Positions 21,020 to 28,459 of a DNA stretch of 28,459 nt are shown here, piece after piece; position 1 is the first letter of the stretch, and each line of letters begins with the position of its first letter. The DNA lies in NCBI GenBank assembly GCA_937903315.1, contig CALCZO010000213.1:1-28459 (forward strand), in the 5' to 3' direction. The stretch is from an uncultured Alphaproteobacteria bacterium (GTDB lineage: Bacteria; Pseudomonadota; Alphaproteobacteria; Rhizobiales; Beijerinckiaceae). The notes beneath the pieces were generated by a model. The model was not told the origin of the DNA. It saw nothing but the letters and a program-made list of their open reading frames with translations, and ran no database searches. The position numbers were made by a program, and so were the translations under genes.

Positions 21020-23008
21020 CTATCGGCCGAGCCTGCGCGCCGCCGCCTCGACCACTGCCGCTGCGGTAATGCCGAAATGCTGATAAACCTTTGACGCCGG
21101 GCCGGAGGCACCGAAACCGTCCATTCCGATGAACAAACCGTCGCTGCCGATGATCGAATCCCATCCAAGCCGGATGCCGGCCTCGATCGCGATCTTCACC
21201 TTCGCGCGCCCGATCACCTTTTTCCGGTAAGCGTCGGGCTGGGCGTTGAACAGGTCGATCGACGGCACCGAGACGACCCGTGCCGAAATGCCGCGGGCTG
21301 CCAGCTCCTTCTGCGCCGCCATCGCCATCGCCACTTCCGAGCCGGACGCGAACAGCGAGACATCCGCCTTGCCGGAGGCCGGTGCGATCTCGTAGGCGCC
21401 GAGCGCAACCAGATTCTTCGCCGTGTAGGTCTTGCGCAACTGCGGCAGGTTCTGGCGCGACAGGGCGAACACGCTCGGGGTGGTCCGGCTCGCCAGCGCC
21501 ACCTCGTAGGCCTCGATCGTCTCGGTCAGGTCACACGGGCGCAGCATGGTGCAGTTGGGGATCGCCCGGATCGCGGCAAGATGCTCGACCGGCTGGTGCG
21601 TCGGACCGTCCTCGCCGACGCCGATCGAATCATGCGTCATCACATGCAGCACGCGGATGCCCATCAGCGCCGCGAGCCGGATCGACGGCCGGCAATAATC
21701 GGAAAACACGAAGAACGTGCCCGAAGCGGGGATCAGCCCGCCATGCAGCGCGATGCCGTTCATCGCCGCCGCCATGGCATGTTCACGGATGCCGTAATGG
21801 ATATAGCCACCCGAATAATCGCCCGGTTTGACCGGCTTGAGCAGCTTGCCTTGGGTGAAGTTGGAATGGGTCAGGTCGGCGGACCCCGACACGAACTCCG
21901 GCAGTGCGCCAGCGATCACATCGATCGTCATCTCGGAAGTCTTGCGGGTGGCGATCTCCGCGATCTCGCCGGCCGCCTTTTTCTTGAACGCGGTCAGCGC
22001 CTTGCCAAGCTCCTTCGGCAGGTCGCCGGCCATCGCGCGTTCGAACGCGGCGCGCGTCTTGGGGCCCGTTGCCGCCAGCCGCGTCTCCCACGCCGCCCGC
22101 GCCGCCGCGCCGCGCCGCCCGGTCACTGCCCACGCCGCATAGGCCGCGTCCGGCACCACAAACGGGCCATGCGGCCAGTTCAGTGCCTTCTTGGCGCCGG
22201 CCAGTTCCTCGGCGCCCAGCGGCGCGCCGTGCACCTTCTCGGACCCCGCCCGCGTCGGCGCGCCATAGCCGATCACCGTCTTGCAGGCGATCAGTGACGG
22301 AACTTTCGACGCCTTGGCCCGGGTGATGGCAGCCGAAATCGCCGCGGGATCATGTCCGTCGACCCGCTCGGCGTGCCAGCCCGACGCTTCGAACCGCTTC
22401 ACCTGATCGGTCGAATCGGCCAGCGACACCTTGCCGTCGATGGTGATGTTGTTGTCATCCCACAGCACGATCAGCCGGTTGAGCTTCAGATGCCCGGCCA
22501 GCGCGATCGCCTCCTGGCTGATGCCCTCCATCAGGCAGCCGTCGCCAACCAGCGCATAGGTATAGTGGTCCACGAGCTTGCCGCCGTGACGCGCCGCCAG
22601 CATCCGTTCGGCCAATGCCATGCCGACCGCGTTGGCGATGCCCTGGCCAAGCGGACCGGTCGTGGTCTCGACCCCTGCGGTATGACCGTATTCGGGATGG
22701 CCCGGGGTTTTCGACCCAAGCTGGCGGAACGCTTTGAGATCCTCGATCCCGACATCCTTGACACCGATCAGATGCAGCAGCGCGTAGATCAGCATCGAGC
22801 CATGGCCGGCCGACAGGACGAACCGGTCGCGGTCCGGCCACAGCGGGTTCGCCGGATCGAACGTCAGATGCTCGGAAAACAGCACCGCCGCGATATCGGC
22901 GGCGCCCATCGGCAGGCCGGGATGGCCCGATTTGGCGGCCTCGACGCCATCCATGGCAAGGGCACGGATGGCATTGGCCATCAGGTCATGGGTGGCGCGA
23001 TCCGGCAT
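21020..23008 (-). CDS. tkt: Transketolase
   Basis: A thiamine-diphosphate enzyme of the pentose phosphate (and Calvin) pathway that moves two-carbon ketol units between sugar phosphates. The 662-residue product is complete. Landmarks include GHPGLPMGAADIA near the N-terminus, GHGSMLIYALLHL, GPLGQGIANAVGMA, the ThDP-binding GDGCLMEG...DDNNITIDG region, the IREHAM active-site helix with its glutamate, and GVGEDGPTHQP. GAGGA lies six bases before the ATG. A promoter candidate lies 75-105 nt upstream. The gene heads a same-strand series tkt-gap-unknown-pgk-fba. Confidence 0.97.
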   Translation of the reverse strand: MPDRATHDLMANAIRALAMDGVEAAKSGHPGLPMGAADIAAVLFSEHLTFDPANPLWPDRDRFVLSAGHGSMLIYALLHLIGVKDVGIEDLKAFRQLGSKTPGHPEYGHTAGVETTTGPLGQGIANAVGMALAERMLAARHGGKLVDHYTYALVGDGCLMEGISQEAIALAGHLKLNRLIVLWDDNNITIDGKVSLADSTDQVKRFEASGWHAERVDGHDPAAISAAITRAKASKVPSLIACKTVIGYGAPTRAGSEKVHGAPLGAEELAGAKKALNWPHGPFVVPDAAYAAWAVTGRRGAAARAAWETRLAATGPKTRAAFERAMAGDLPKELGKALTAFKKKAAGEIAEIATRKTSEMTIDVIAGALPEFVSGSADLTHSNFTQGKLLKPVKPGDYSGGYIHYGIREHAMAAAMNGIALHGGLIPASGTFFVFSDYCRPSIRLAALMGIRVLHVMTHDSIGVGEDGPTHQPVEHLAAIRAIPNCTMLRPCDLTETIEAYEVALASRTTPSVFALSRQNLPQLRKTYTAKNLVALGAYEIAPASGKADVSLFASGSEVAMAMAAQKELAARGISARVVSVPSIDLFNAQPDAYRKKVIGRAKVKIAIEAGIRLGWDSIIGSDGLFIGMDGFGASGPASKVYQHFGITAAAVVEAAARRLGR

Positions 23009-23083
23009 CGGAAATCCTCAAAACTGATGTCGCAACTCAGGGGGGCGGCCGGATTCGCAAGAGCAACCCGCCGGCTGGCCGAC

Positions 23084-23111
23084 TGGTTAACCGATCAGCG
23101 TCTGCTGTCAA
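23084..23111 (-). promoter_or_regulatory. Putative tkt promoter
   Basis: On the minus strand a consensus -35, TTGACA (23111-23106), is followed after 16 nt by TAACCA (23089-23084), a weak -10. The -10 overlaps the perfect palindrome GGTTAACC (23085-23092), which could be an operator. The rest of the 23009-23214 gap shows nothing clear. Confidence 0.4.
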
Positions 23112-23214
23112 CGAATCCCGAGCGGTTTCCGCATCAGAATGACGCGAAATCCGGTCAAATGCGACGATTTGCCGATCACAACGGGAAAAATGGAAAGTGA
23201 AAGATCGTATCACG

Positions 23215-23252
23215 CTGCCATGCAGCGGTCAGAGGCGACCGCTGCATGGCAG
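23215..23252. repeat. Perfect 16-bp inverted repeat between tkt and DUF465
   Basis: Arms 23215-23230 and 23237-23252 are perfectly complementary over 16 bp, with the 6-nt loop AGAGGC. It lies 27 nt after the DUF465 stop and may be its terminator. The run of seven T on the minus strand lies before the stem rather than after it, so it is not a standard intrinsic terminator in either direction. Confidence 0.65.
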
Positions 23253-23279
23253 GACTCAAAAAAACGAACCGCTGAACGA

Positions 23280-23471
23280 TCAGTGCAAGCCGGCGGAGAC
23301 CATTTCCGGCCCGCGCAGCTTGGAAATCTCGTCCTTGAGCAGCAGCTTCTTGCGCTTCATCGCCGCGACCTTGGTATCGTCGCAGGCCGGATGGGCCTGT
23401 TCCGCCGCGATCGCGTCCTTGAGCGCCTGATGCTTGCGTTCCAACTGGGCGAGATGTGATTCGACCGACAT
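23280..23471 (-). CDS. DUF465 (YdcH family) small protein
   Basis: A 63-residue helical hairpin protein matching DUF465: a first helix around HLAQLERKHQALKDAIAAEQ (6-25), a short turn with HPACDD, and a second basic helix AAMKRKKLLLKDEISKL. The ATG at 23471 has a GGAGG site nine bases upstream. DUF465 proteins are abundant small cytoplasmic proteins whose function is unknown. It is divergent from a second DUF465 gene, a paired arrangement I associate with alphaproteobacteria near purEK. Confidence 0.9.
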   Translation of the reverse strand: MSVESHLAQLERKHQALKDAIAAEQAHPACDDTKVAAMKRKKLLLKDEISKLRGPEMVSAGLH

Positions 23472-23665
23472 ACGGCGACCTCCTGATCAGGTTGAACGAC
23501 AGCGAACAGCATGACACGTTTCGCCGAGCCGGCAAGAGGGTAGCCGCCTGAGTGTTAGCAACTTCTCTACACCAGCTTGAACCGCGCCCTGCCAGCCGTC
23601 ATAGTACTGACCACGAAGCGAATCCGGCCGCTGAACGGGCCATTTTTGAAAGTGTGACGCCAATC

Positions 23666-23884
23666 ATGCAGCAATCGATGAGCGAGGCGGAACGGCAGGC
23701 TCTGGCCGATGAACTGGTCTTGCGCCGGCAGGAGCACCGCGATCTCGACGATGCGATTCTGGCGCTCGAAAGCATCGGCACACCCGACAAGCTTCAGGTC
23801 CAGCGGCTGAAGAAACGCAAGCTGTCCCTGAAGGACGAAATCACCCGTCTTTCCGGGCGGCTGACGCCCGACATTATCGCCTGA
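23666..23884 (+). CDS. Second DUF465 (YdcH family) small protein
   Basis: The 72-residue product contains the DUF465 core: ALADELVLRRQEHRDLDDAI, a turn with SIGTPDKLQ, and the basic RLKKRKLSLKDEITRL helix, closely parallel to the neighbouring gene's KRKKLLLKDEISKL. The start is uncertain: ATG at 23666 is preferred, but ATG at 23678 and GTG at 23654 are possible, and none has a strong ribosome-binding site. Longer readings to 23552 add residues that do not look like the family. It is divergent from the first DUF465 gene and precedes purE by 116 nt; that space holds a small GGCCC-TTC-GGGCC hairpin at 23954-23966. Confidence 0.82.
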   Translation: MQQSMSEAERQALADELVLRRQEHRDLDDAILALESIGTPDKLQVQRLKKRKLSLKDEITRLSGRLTPDIIA

Positions 23885-24000
23885 CCCGGCGCGAAAGACC
23901 GATCGCGGCTTGCGTTCCGGGGCAAACTGCCGTTTACAGCCCGGACAGATGCTGGCCCTTCGGGCCGACCCTCCCTGTCCGCTGATCCGAGGCATCAGAC

Positions 24001-24495
24001 ATGGCCACCACTCCCCCCGTTGCGATCATCATGGGCAGCCAGTCCGACTGGGCGACGATGCGCCATGCCGCCGATACTCTCGACCGTCTCGCCATCGCCT
24101 ATGACGCACGGATCGTCTCGGCCCACCGCACGCCGGCGCGGCTGGTCGATTTCGCCACAGGCGCGCGCGCGGCCGGGTTCAGGGTCATCATCGCCGGGGC
24201 GGGCGGCGCCGCGCACCTGCCCGGCATGGCCGCCTCGATGACACCGCTGCCGGTGTTCGGCGTGCCGGTCGAATCAAAGGCGCTGTCCGGTCAGGACAGC
24301 CTGCTGTCGATTGTGCAGATGCCTGCCGGCATTCCGGTCGGCACGCTGGCGATCGGCCGGGCCGGCGCCGTCAACGCCGCACTGCTCGCCGCTGCCGTTC
24401 TGGCGCTGGGCGATCCGGCGCTGGCCGATCGGCTCGATGCCTTCCGTGCCGCACAGACCGCCGCCGTGGCCGAACACCCCAAGGATGAGGCCTGA
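24001..24495 (+). CDS. purE: 5-(carboxyamino)imidazole ribonucleotide mutase (PurE, class I)
   Basis: PurE moves the carboxyl group of N5-CAIR to give CAIR in purine synthesis and works after PurK. The 164-residue product has the class I signatures: MGSQSDWATM (11-20) for phosphate and substrate binding, SAHRTP (40-45) with the catalytic histidine, and GAGGAAHLPGM (66-76). GAGG lies nine bases before the ATG. purK starts 1 nt after its stop, so the two enzymes of this two-step carboxylation are coupled. Confidence 0.97.
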   Translation: MATTPPVAIIMGSQSDWATMRHAADTLDRLAIAYDARIVSAHRTPARLVDFATGARAAGFRVIIAGAGGAAHLPGMAASMTPLPVFGVPVESKALSGQDSLLSIVQMPAGIPVGTLAIGRAGAVNAALLAAAVLALGDPALADRLDAFRAAQTAAVAEHPKDEA

Positions 24496-24496
24496 G

Positions 24497-25585
24497 ATGA
24501 CCGTTCTTGCGCCGCGTGCCACCATTGGCATCCTTGGCGGTGGCCAGCTTGGCCGGATGACCTCGCTCGCTGCCGCTGAACTCGGCCTGCGGACGCTGAT
24601 TTACCAGCCCGAGCGCGAGGGCCCAGGGTTTGATGTCGCCACCGAGACGATGAGCGGCGCCTATGACGACGAGACGAAGCTCGCCGCCTTTGCTGCCCGC
24701 TGCGATGTCGTGACGTATGAGTTCGAGAATATCCCGACCGCAACAGTCGAATTCCTCGACAGCGTCAGGCCGGTCCGCCCGGGCACCCGGATGCTGTCGG
24801 TCAGTCAGGACCGGCTGGCGGAAAAGACCTTCATGGCCGATCTCGGCATCGGCACCGCGCCGTTCTGGAGCGTCGATTCGCTGAAGGAACTGGAAGTTGC
24901 CGTCCTCGCCCTCGGCCGGCCAAGCGTGCTCAAGACACGGCGGTTCGGCTACGACGGCAAGGGACAGGTGGTGCTCCGTCCCGATACGGCGCTGGCCGCC
25001 GCCTATGACGCGATCGGCAACGCTCCGGCGATCCTGGAAGGGTTCGTGCCCTTTGCCGCCGAAGTATCGGTGATCGCGGCCCGCGGTCTCGACGGCAGCT
25101 TTGCCGCCTACGATGTCTGCGAGAACATCCACCGCGATCATATCCTGTGGCAGACGCGCGTGCCGGCAGCGCTGGCGCCGGAGACGGCGGCGGCCGCCAT
25201 CGACATGGCCCGGCGGATCGGCGAGGGGCTGGGTGCGGTCGGCGTCTATGCCGTCGAGATGTTCCTGATCCGCGAGGCCGGCGGCGAGCGGCTGCTGGTC
25301 AACGAGATCGCCCCGCGCGTCCACAATTCCGGCCACTGGACCATCGAGGGGGCCGAGACCTCGCAGTTCGAGCAGCATATCCGCGCGATTTCTGGCTGGC
25401 CGCTGGGTTCGACCCGGCGCACCGGAGCGGTCGTGACGATGGAAAACCTGATCGGCGACGAGGTCGAGGACTGGCCGGCCCTGCTGGCCGAGCCGGGCGC
25501 GCACCTGCATGTCTATGGCAAGAGCGAGCGTCGACCCGGCCGCAAGATGGGCCACGTGACCCGCATTGAGCGGACACGCAGCTGA
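24497..25585 (+). CDS. purK: 5-(carboxyamino)imidazole ribonucleotide synthase
   Basis: PurK is an ATP-grasp enzyme that carboxylates AIR with bicarbonate and ATP to form N5-CAIR, the substrate of PurE. The 362-residue product starts with the nucleotide-fold motif GILGGGQLGRM (11-21), has VVTYEFENIP, the ATP-binding TRRFGYDGKGQ loop, FAAEVSVIAARG, and the metal- and phosphate-binding NEIAPRVHNSGHWT stretch. The ATG at 24497 is preferred, with GAGG six bases upstream inside purE; an in-frame ATG at 24485 overlapping purE is possible. The rpsU promoter region follows after its stop. Confidence 0.97.
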   Translation: MTVLAPRATIGILGGGQLGRMTSLAAAELGLRTLIYQPEREGPGFDVATETMSGAYDDETKLAAFAARCDVVTYEFENIPTATVEFLDSVRPVRPGTRMLSVSQDRLAEKTFMADLGIGTAPFWSVDSLKELEVAVLALGRPSVLKTRRFGYDGKGQVVLRPDTALAAAYDAIGNAPAILEGFVPFAAEVSVIAARGLDGSFAAYDVCENIHRDHILWQTRVPAALAPETAAAAIDMARRIGEGLGAVGVYAVEMFLIREAGGERLLVNEIAPRVHNSGHWTIEGAETSQFEQHIRAISGWPLGSTRRTGAVVTMENLIGDEVEDWPALLAEPGAHLHVYGKSERRPGRKMGHVTRIERTRS

Positions 25586-25644
25586 AGCCCGTCCGTTTTG
25601 CCATCCACAGACCGTCACCGCCGGGGCGTGCAGTGATTTTGCGG

Positions 25645-25673
25645 CTGGACAACGCGGGAACCCTTTGCTAAGG
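25645..25673 (+). promoter_or_regulatory. Possible rpsU promoter
   Basis: CTGGAC (25645-25650) is followed after 16-18 nt by a GCTAAGGA segment that resembles the TAAG part of the -10 elements seen before yebC and the TauE/SafE gene. The match is modest, but a promoter is expected here because rpsU is 158 nt from purK. Confidence 0.3.
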
Positions 25674-25743
25674 ACGCGCTTCGATTGATTGGAGGCTTAA
25701 CCAGCCTTCCGTTTCCCCAACCGCAGGAATGACGGAACTCCAA

Positions 25744-25980
25744 GTGCAGGTACTCGTTCGCGACAACAACGTCGACCAGGCTCTCCGCGCTCTCAAGAAA
25801 AAGATGCAGCGTGAAGGCATCTTCCGTGAGATGAAGCTGCGTGGCCATTATGAGAAGCCGTCGGAAAAGCGCGCCCGTGAAAAGGCCGAGGCTGTTCGCC
25901 GCGCCCGCAAGCTGGCCCGCAAGCGCGCCCAGCGTGAGGGCCTGCTGCCGGCGCCCAAGCCGAAGGTTCGCAAGCCTTAA
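25744..25980 (+). CDS. rpsU: 30S ribosomal protein S21
   Basis: S21 is a small basic protein of the 30S subunit platform, near the anti-Shine-Dalgarno end of 16S rRNA. The product shows the family core LVRDNNVDQALRALKKKMQR, GIFREMKLR and the alphaproteobacterial tail with many R and K residues. The GTG at 25744 gives the usual MQVLVRDN start (78 residues), with GGA seven bases upstream; the ATG at 25729 would add MTELQ but its AGGA lies too close. The gene is monocistronic, with a clear terminator about 80 nt downstream. Confidence 0.95.
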   Translation: MQVLVRDNNVDQALRALKKKMQREGIFREMKLRGHYEKPSEKRAREKAEAVRRARKLARKRAQREGLLPAPKPKVRKP

Positions 25981-26061
25981 GTTTGCCGGAGCTGATGTGT
26001 CGGTGACTGTCCAGAGCAGCGCCGTTGTCATCAACCTGATGGCCGGAATATGTGATTGAGC

Positions 26062-26094
26062 AAGCGTCCGTTGTTGCGGGCGCTTTCGTTTTTT
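26062..26094 (+). terminator. Intrinsic terminator of rpsU
   Basis: A 9-bp stem (26062-26070 with 26077-26085, one wobble), a 6-nt loop and then TCG followed by six T (26089-26094) form a standard Rho-independent terminator. It leaves an unusually long 3' untranslated region of about 80 nt after rpsU. Confidence 0.9.
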
Positions 26095-26115
26095 GTGGTA
26101 GTATGATCGCGGACA

Positions 26116-26144
26116 GGCGGCATGCCGCAGGTCCTCCTGCCGCC
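26116..26144 (+). repeat. Nested inverted repeats just upstream of the TPR lipoprotein gene
   Basis: The outer arms GGCGGCA (26116-26122) and TGCCGCC (26138-26144) can pair. So can the inner arms GCAGG (26127-26131) and CCTGC (26136-26140). A 12-bp palindrome GCGGCATGCCGC (26117-26128) competes with the outer pairing. The structure ends 17 nt before the start codon. Confidence 0.4.
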
Positions 26145-26160
26145 AGAATCGGTGAAAGCA

Positions 26161-27018
26161 ATGGTCGGACGCGCTTCATTTCATGGCTTGGCCCGCATCG
26201 GGGCGCTTGTTTCAGTGTTGGCGCTCGGCGCCTGCGAAACGGTCGGCACGATGACGCCGGCCGGCGTGGCCGAGGTCGATGATGCCAACGCCGCTCAGGC
26301 CAGTTCGGCCAACATCTCGTCCCTGACCGAGGTGATCAACCGCAACCCGAACGATCCGCAGGCACTGAACACGCGCGGTGCCGCCTATGCCCGCGCCGGG
26401 CGCTTCAACGACGCGGTCGCCGATTTCACGCGTGCGGTCAGGGTCGACCCCAACTTTGCCGCAGCCTATGTCAATCGCGGGCTGGCCCATCGCCAGATGG
26501 GCAAGAACGATCTTGCGTTCGGCGATTTCAACCGCGCCATCCAGTCGGATTCGCGTTATGCGCTGGCCTATCTCGCCCGCGGCAATCTCTATCGCGCGCA
26601 GGGCAACCTCGGCCCCGCGATGGAGGATTTCGCGGCCGCGCTCAAGATCAAGCCCGACATGGCGGAAGCCTACCACGGTCGCGGGCTGGTCCATCAGGTT
26701 CAGGACCAGCACGCGCTGGCGATCTCCGATTTCGACGCTGCGCTTGACCGCAATCCTTACGTCTCGGCGCCCTATCTTGGCCGGGGCCAGAGCCTGATTG
26801 CCGTCGGCAAGCACGAGCAGGCGCTTGAGGATTTTGCCGCATCGCTGAATATCGACAACCGCAACGCCGATGCCTGGGCCGGCCGCGGCCAGGCCCTCGA
26901 CAAGCTCGGTCGCAAGGCAGAGGCGAACGAGGCCTATCAGCGCGCGCTCAGCCTCAACCCCTCGGTGCAGTTGCCCAAGGACTCGAGCGTGGCACGCGGC
27001 GGCGGCTTGTTCCGCTAG
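26161..27018 (+). CDS. TPR-repeat lipoprotein
   Basis: The start chosen is the ATG at 26161, with GGTGA six bases upstream; an in-frame ATG at 26122 would put 13 polar residues before the signal peptide. The 285-residue product begins with a lipoprotein signal peptide, ending in the lipobox LGAC with the acylated C25, so it is membrane-anchored in the periplasm. After a short linker it has about six tetratricopeptide repeats (about 58-263), each with the expected A/G-Y-R-G and A-DF--A-L spacing (for example NTRGAAYARAGRFNDAVADF). Similar proteins act as protein-protein scaffolds, in some cases for outer-membrane or cell-wall assembly; the partner here is unknown. It is convergent with the hydrolase gene, 16 nt apart. 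Confidence 0.88.
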   Translation: MVGRASFHGLARIGALVSVLALGACETVGTMTPAGVAEVDDANAAQASSANISSLTEVINRNPNDPQALNTRGAAYARAGRFNDAVADFTRAVRVDPNFAAAYVNRGLAHRQMGKNDLAFGDFNRAIQSDSRYALAYLARGNLYRAQGNLGPAMEDFAAALKIKPDMAEAYHGRGLVHQVQDQHALAISDFDAALDRNPYVSAPYLGRGQSLIAVGKHEQALEDFAASLNIDNRNADAWAGRGQALDKLGRKAEANEAYQRALSLNPSVQLPKDSSVARGGGLFR

Positions 27019-27034
27019 GCGGGAACCGTCCGGA

Positions 27035-27856
27035 TCAGAGATCGAGTCCCGCCCGTTCCTTGAGAAAGCGGCGGATGTGCTCTGTTCCGCCATGGCGGAA
27101 CGCAGCGACGTGGCCCGCGTCATCGAACCGCACGAAGACCTTCGGCTCGCGCGCCAGCGCGAACAGGTGCTCTCCCTCGCTGATGGGCACCACGCGGTCG
27201 CGCGCGCCATGCAGAACGAGCAGCGGCATGCGCACCTGCGGCATCGCCAGATCGGACCGGAACGGATGGTTCAGCAGCCATGACACCGGCAGCCACGGAT
27301 AGCTCTTCGAGGCGCGATCGAGAATCGACAGGAAGGGCGAATCGAGGATCAGCGCCTCCGCCTGCACCTTGGTCGCCAGTTGGGTGGCGACCCCGCTGCC
27401 GAGCGACTCGCCATAGAGGACGAGTTTGCGGCCGGAAAATCGCTGAACAGCGTCGTGAAAGATCCGCCATGCATCGGCGGTGAGCGCCCCCTCGCCCGGC
27501 GTCCCCGTCGAGCCGCCATAGCCGCGATAGTGAAACGCGATCAGCCCCGCGCCGCCCTGCGTCAGCAGCCGGAAGCGCTCGACGCGCCGCATCAAGGTGC
27601 CGGCGTTGCCGTGGAAATAGATGATGACCGGCGCATCCGCCCGTTGTGGCCGGACCAGCCAACCGGCCAGCGTCTCGCCGCTGGGCTCGGTAAGCACCAC
27701 GTCCTCAGCCTGCGGCAGGCCGCTCGCCGCTGCCGGCGCGGGCGTGGCATCCACGCGGAACAGAAAGGAGCGCTGGTTGATGCCCATGTATGCCGCCGCG
27801 CCGAGATAGGCGAGGGCAAGGACGGCGAGCACGACGAGGCCAAGGCGTTTCATCAT
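27035..27856 (-). CDS. Membrane-anchored alpha/beta hydrolase (BEM46/ABHD13-like)
   Basis: A serine hydrolase of 273 residues with an N-terminal hydrophobic anchor (about 4-24, MKRLGLVVLAVLALAYLG), the active domain presumably facing the periplasm. The oxyanion segment YFHGNAG (80-86), YRGYGGSTGTP (110-120), nucleophile S151 in GESLG, D220 in HGARDRVVP and H249 in DAGHV form a complete catalytic triad. The arrangement matches the BEM46/ABHD13/ABHD17 group, whose relatives act on acyl chains or thioesters; the substrate here is unknown. Adjacent ATGs at 27856 and 27853 are both possible starts; an upstream ATG at 27907 is less likely because the anchor would no longer be terminal. It follows pntB on the same strand but is separated by a hairpin. 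Confidence 0.88.
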   Translation of the reverse strand: MMKRLGLVVLAVLALAYLGAAAYMGINQRSFLFRVDATPAPAAASGLPQAEDVVLTEPSGETLAGWLVRPQRADAPVIIYFHGNAGTLMRRVERFRLLTQGGAGLIAFHYRGYGGSTGTPGEGALTADAWRIFHDAVQRFSGRKLVLYGESLGSGVATQLATKVQAEALILDSPFLSILDRASKSYPWLPVSWLLNHPFRSDLAMPQVRMPLLVLHGARDRVVPISEGEHLFALAREPKVFVRFDDAGHVAAFRHGGTEHIRRFLKERAGLDL

Positions 27857-27914
27857 CCATCGACTGTGGCCGCACCGCGCCGGACGGGCAAGACCTGCCA
27901 CGATCACAAATCGA

Positions 27915-27944
27915 AGGGGCCGCCCGGTTTCCCGCGCGGCCCCT
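27915..27944 (-). terminator. Terminator after pntB
   Basis: A 9-bp GC-rich stem (27915-27923 with 27936-27944), a 12-nt loop that can pair further inside, and on the minus strand a moderately T-rich sequence (TCGATTTG). It begins 21 nt after the pntB stop. Confidence 0.65.
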
Positions 27945-27965
27945 GTCCATGCACTGCGGATCGGC

Positions 27966-28459
27966 TCAGTGCGCCAACGCCTTGACGATCTGCTCGACCA
28001 TCTTCTTGGCGTCAGCCAGCAGCATCATCGTGTTGTTACGATAGAACAGGTCGTTGTCGATGCCGGCATAGCCGACACCGCCCATGCCGCGCTTGACGAA
28101 CAGGACGTTCGCCGCCTTCTCGACATCGAGCACCGGCATCCCGTAGATCGGCGAGGACTTGTCGGTCTTGGCCGAGGGGTTGGTGACGTCGTTGGCGCCG
28201 ATCACGAAGGCGACATCGGCCTGGGCGAATTCCGAGTTGATGTCCTCAAGCTCGAACACCTCGTCGTAGGGCACGTTTGCTTCGGCCAGCAGCACGTTCA
28301 TATGCCCCGGCATGCGGCCCGCGACCGGATGGATCGCATACTTGACCTCGACGCCTTCCTTTTTCAGCAGATCCGCCATCTCGCGCAAGGCGTGCTGGGC
28401 CTGTGCCACCGCCATGCCGTAGCCCGGCACGATGATGACCTTGGAGGCGTTCTTCATGA
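27966..28459 (-). CDS. pntB: NAD(P) transhydrogenase subunit beta, C-terminal domain (cut by window edge)
   Basis: The proton-translocating transhydrogenase couples proton flow across the inner membrane to hydride transfer from NADH to NADP. Only domain III, the cytoplasmic NADP(H)-binding part, is inside the window. It shows VIIVPGYGMAVAQAQHAL, the fingerprint of this Rossmann-like domain, then HPVAGRMPGHMNVLLAEA, VPYDEVFELEDIN, VIGANDVTNP, PIYGMPVLDV and VKRGMGGVGYAGIDNDLFY. The first ATG in view (28457) is internal: homologues have the transmembrane domain II before it, and the frame is open to the window edge. pntA genes should lie beyond the right end. Confidence 0.95.
   Translation of the reverse strand, partial: MKNASKVIIVPGYGMAVAQAQHALREMADLLKKEGVEVKYAIHPVAGRMPGHMNVLLAEANVPYDEVFELEDINSEFAQADVAFVIGANDVTNPSAKTDKSSPIYGMPVLDVEKAANVLFVKRGMGGVGYAGIDNDLFYRNNTMMLLADAKKMVEQIVKALAH

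Overview
The window looks like an ordinary chromosomal stretch of a high-GC alphaproteobacterium, most likely order Hyphomicrobiales (Rhizobiales). The evidence is the families present (DUF1013/TrcR, DUF4164, paired DUF465 proteins, an alphaproteobacterial-type 6S RNA), the order zapA - 6S RNA - 5-formyl-THF cyclo-ligase - YmdB-like phosphatase - yebC - ruvC - ruvA, and the order tkt - gap - pgk - fba. I see no insertion sequence, phage gene, CRISPR array, tRNA or rRNA. Codon use looks uniform by eye, so nothing suggests recent transfer.

Layout. Bases 1-1124 (minus): ruvC, a small secreted cysteine-containing protein, and the 5' part of ruvA, which leaves the window. The start of ruvA reaches the left edge without a stop and is easily missed. 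1179-1961 (plus): a TauE/SafE permease that shares a very short promoter region with ruvC. 1964-5112 (minus): a DUF4164 coiled-coil protein, zapA, 6S RNA, 5-formyl-THF cyclo-ligase, a YmdB-like metallophosphatase and yebC. 5307-8351 (plus): propionyl-CoA synthetase prpE and a DUF2189 membrane protein. 8415-9095 (minus): DUF1013/TrcR. 9353-12998 (plus): pcaHG (protocatechuate 3,4-dioxygenase), an ABC exporter and a DUF805 membrane protein.

12974-23008 (minus) is a long head-to-tail block. Transketolase, GAPDH, a secreted unknown, PGK and class II aldolase form a central-carbon cluster. A strong hairpin follows, then a divergent ThiE-like protein overlapping an inositol-monophosphatase-family enzyme, then a MotA/ExbB-like plus MotB-like ion-channel pair coupled to a GNAT acetyltransferase. 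23280-25980 holds two divergent DUF465 genes, purEK and rpsU, the last followed by the only hairpin in the window with a proper T-tract. The right end has a TPR lipoprotein, a membrane-anchored alpha/beta hydrolase and the C-terminal domain of pntB, cut by the window edge.

I found no clear new multi-gene system. The best leads are the translationally coupled stator-like pair with its acetyltransferase (12974-15398), the ThiE-like protein that has lost several ThiE motifs, the secreted proteins placed inside the ruv and glycolytic clusters, and several compact regulatory layouts: a shared -10 region with a possible leader peptide at 1145-1182, an anti-Shine-Dalgarno sequence at the DUF4164 start, and a perfect 16-bp inverted repeat at 23215-23252.
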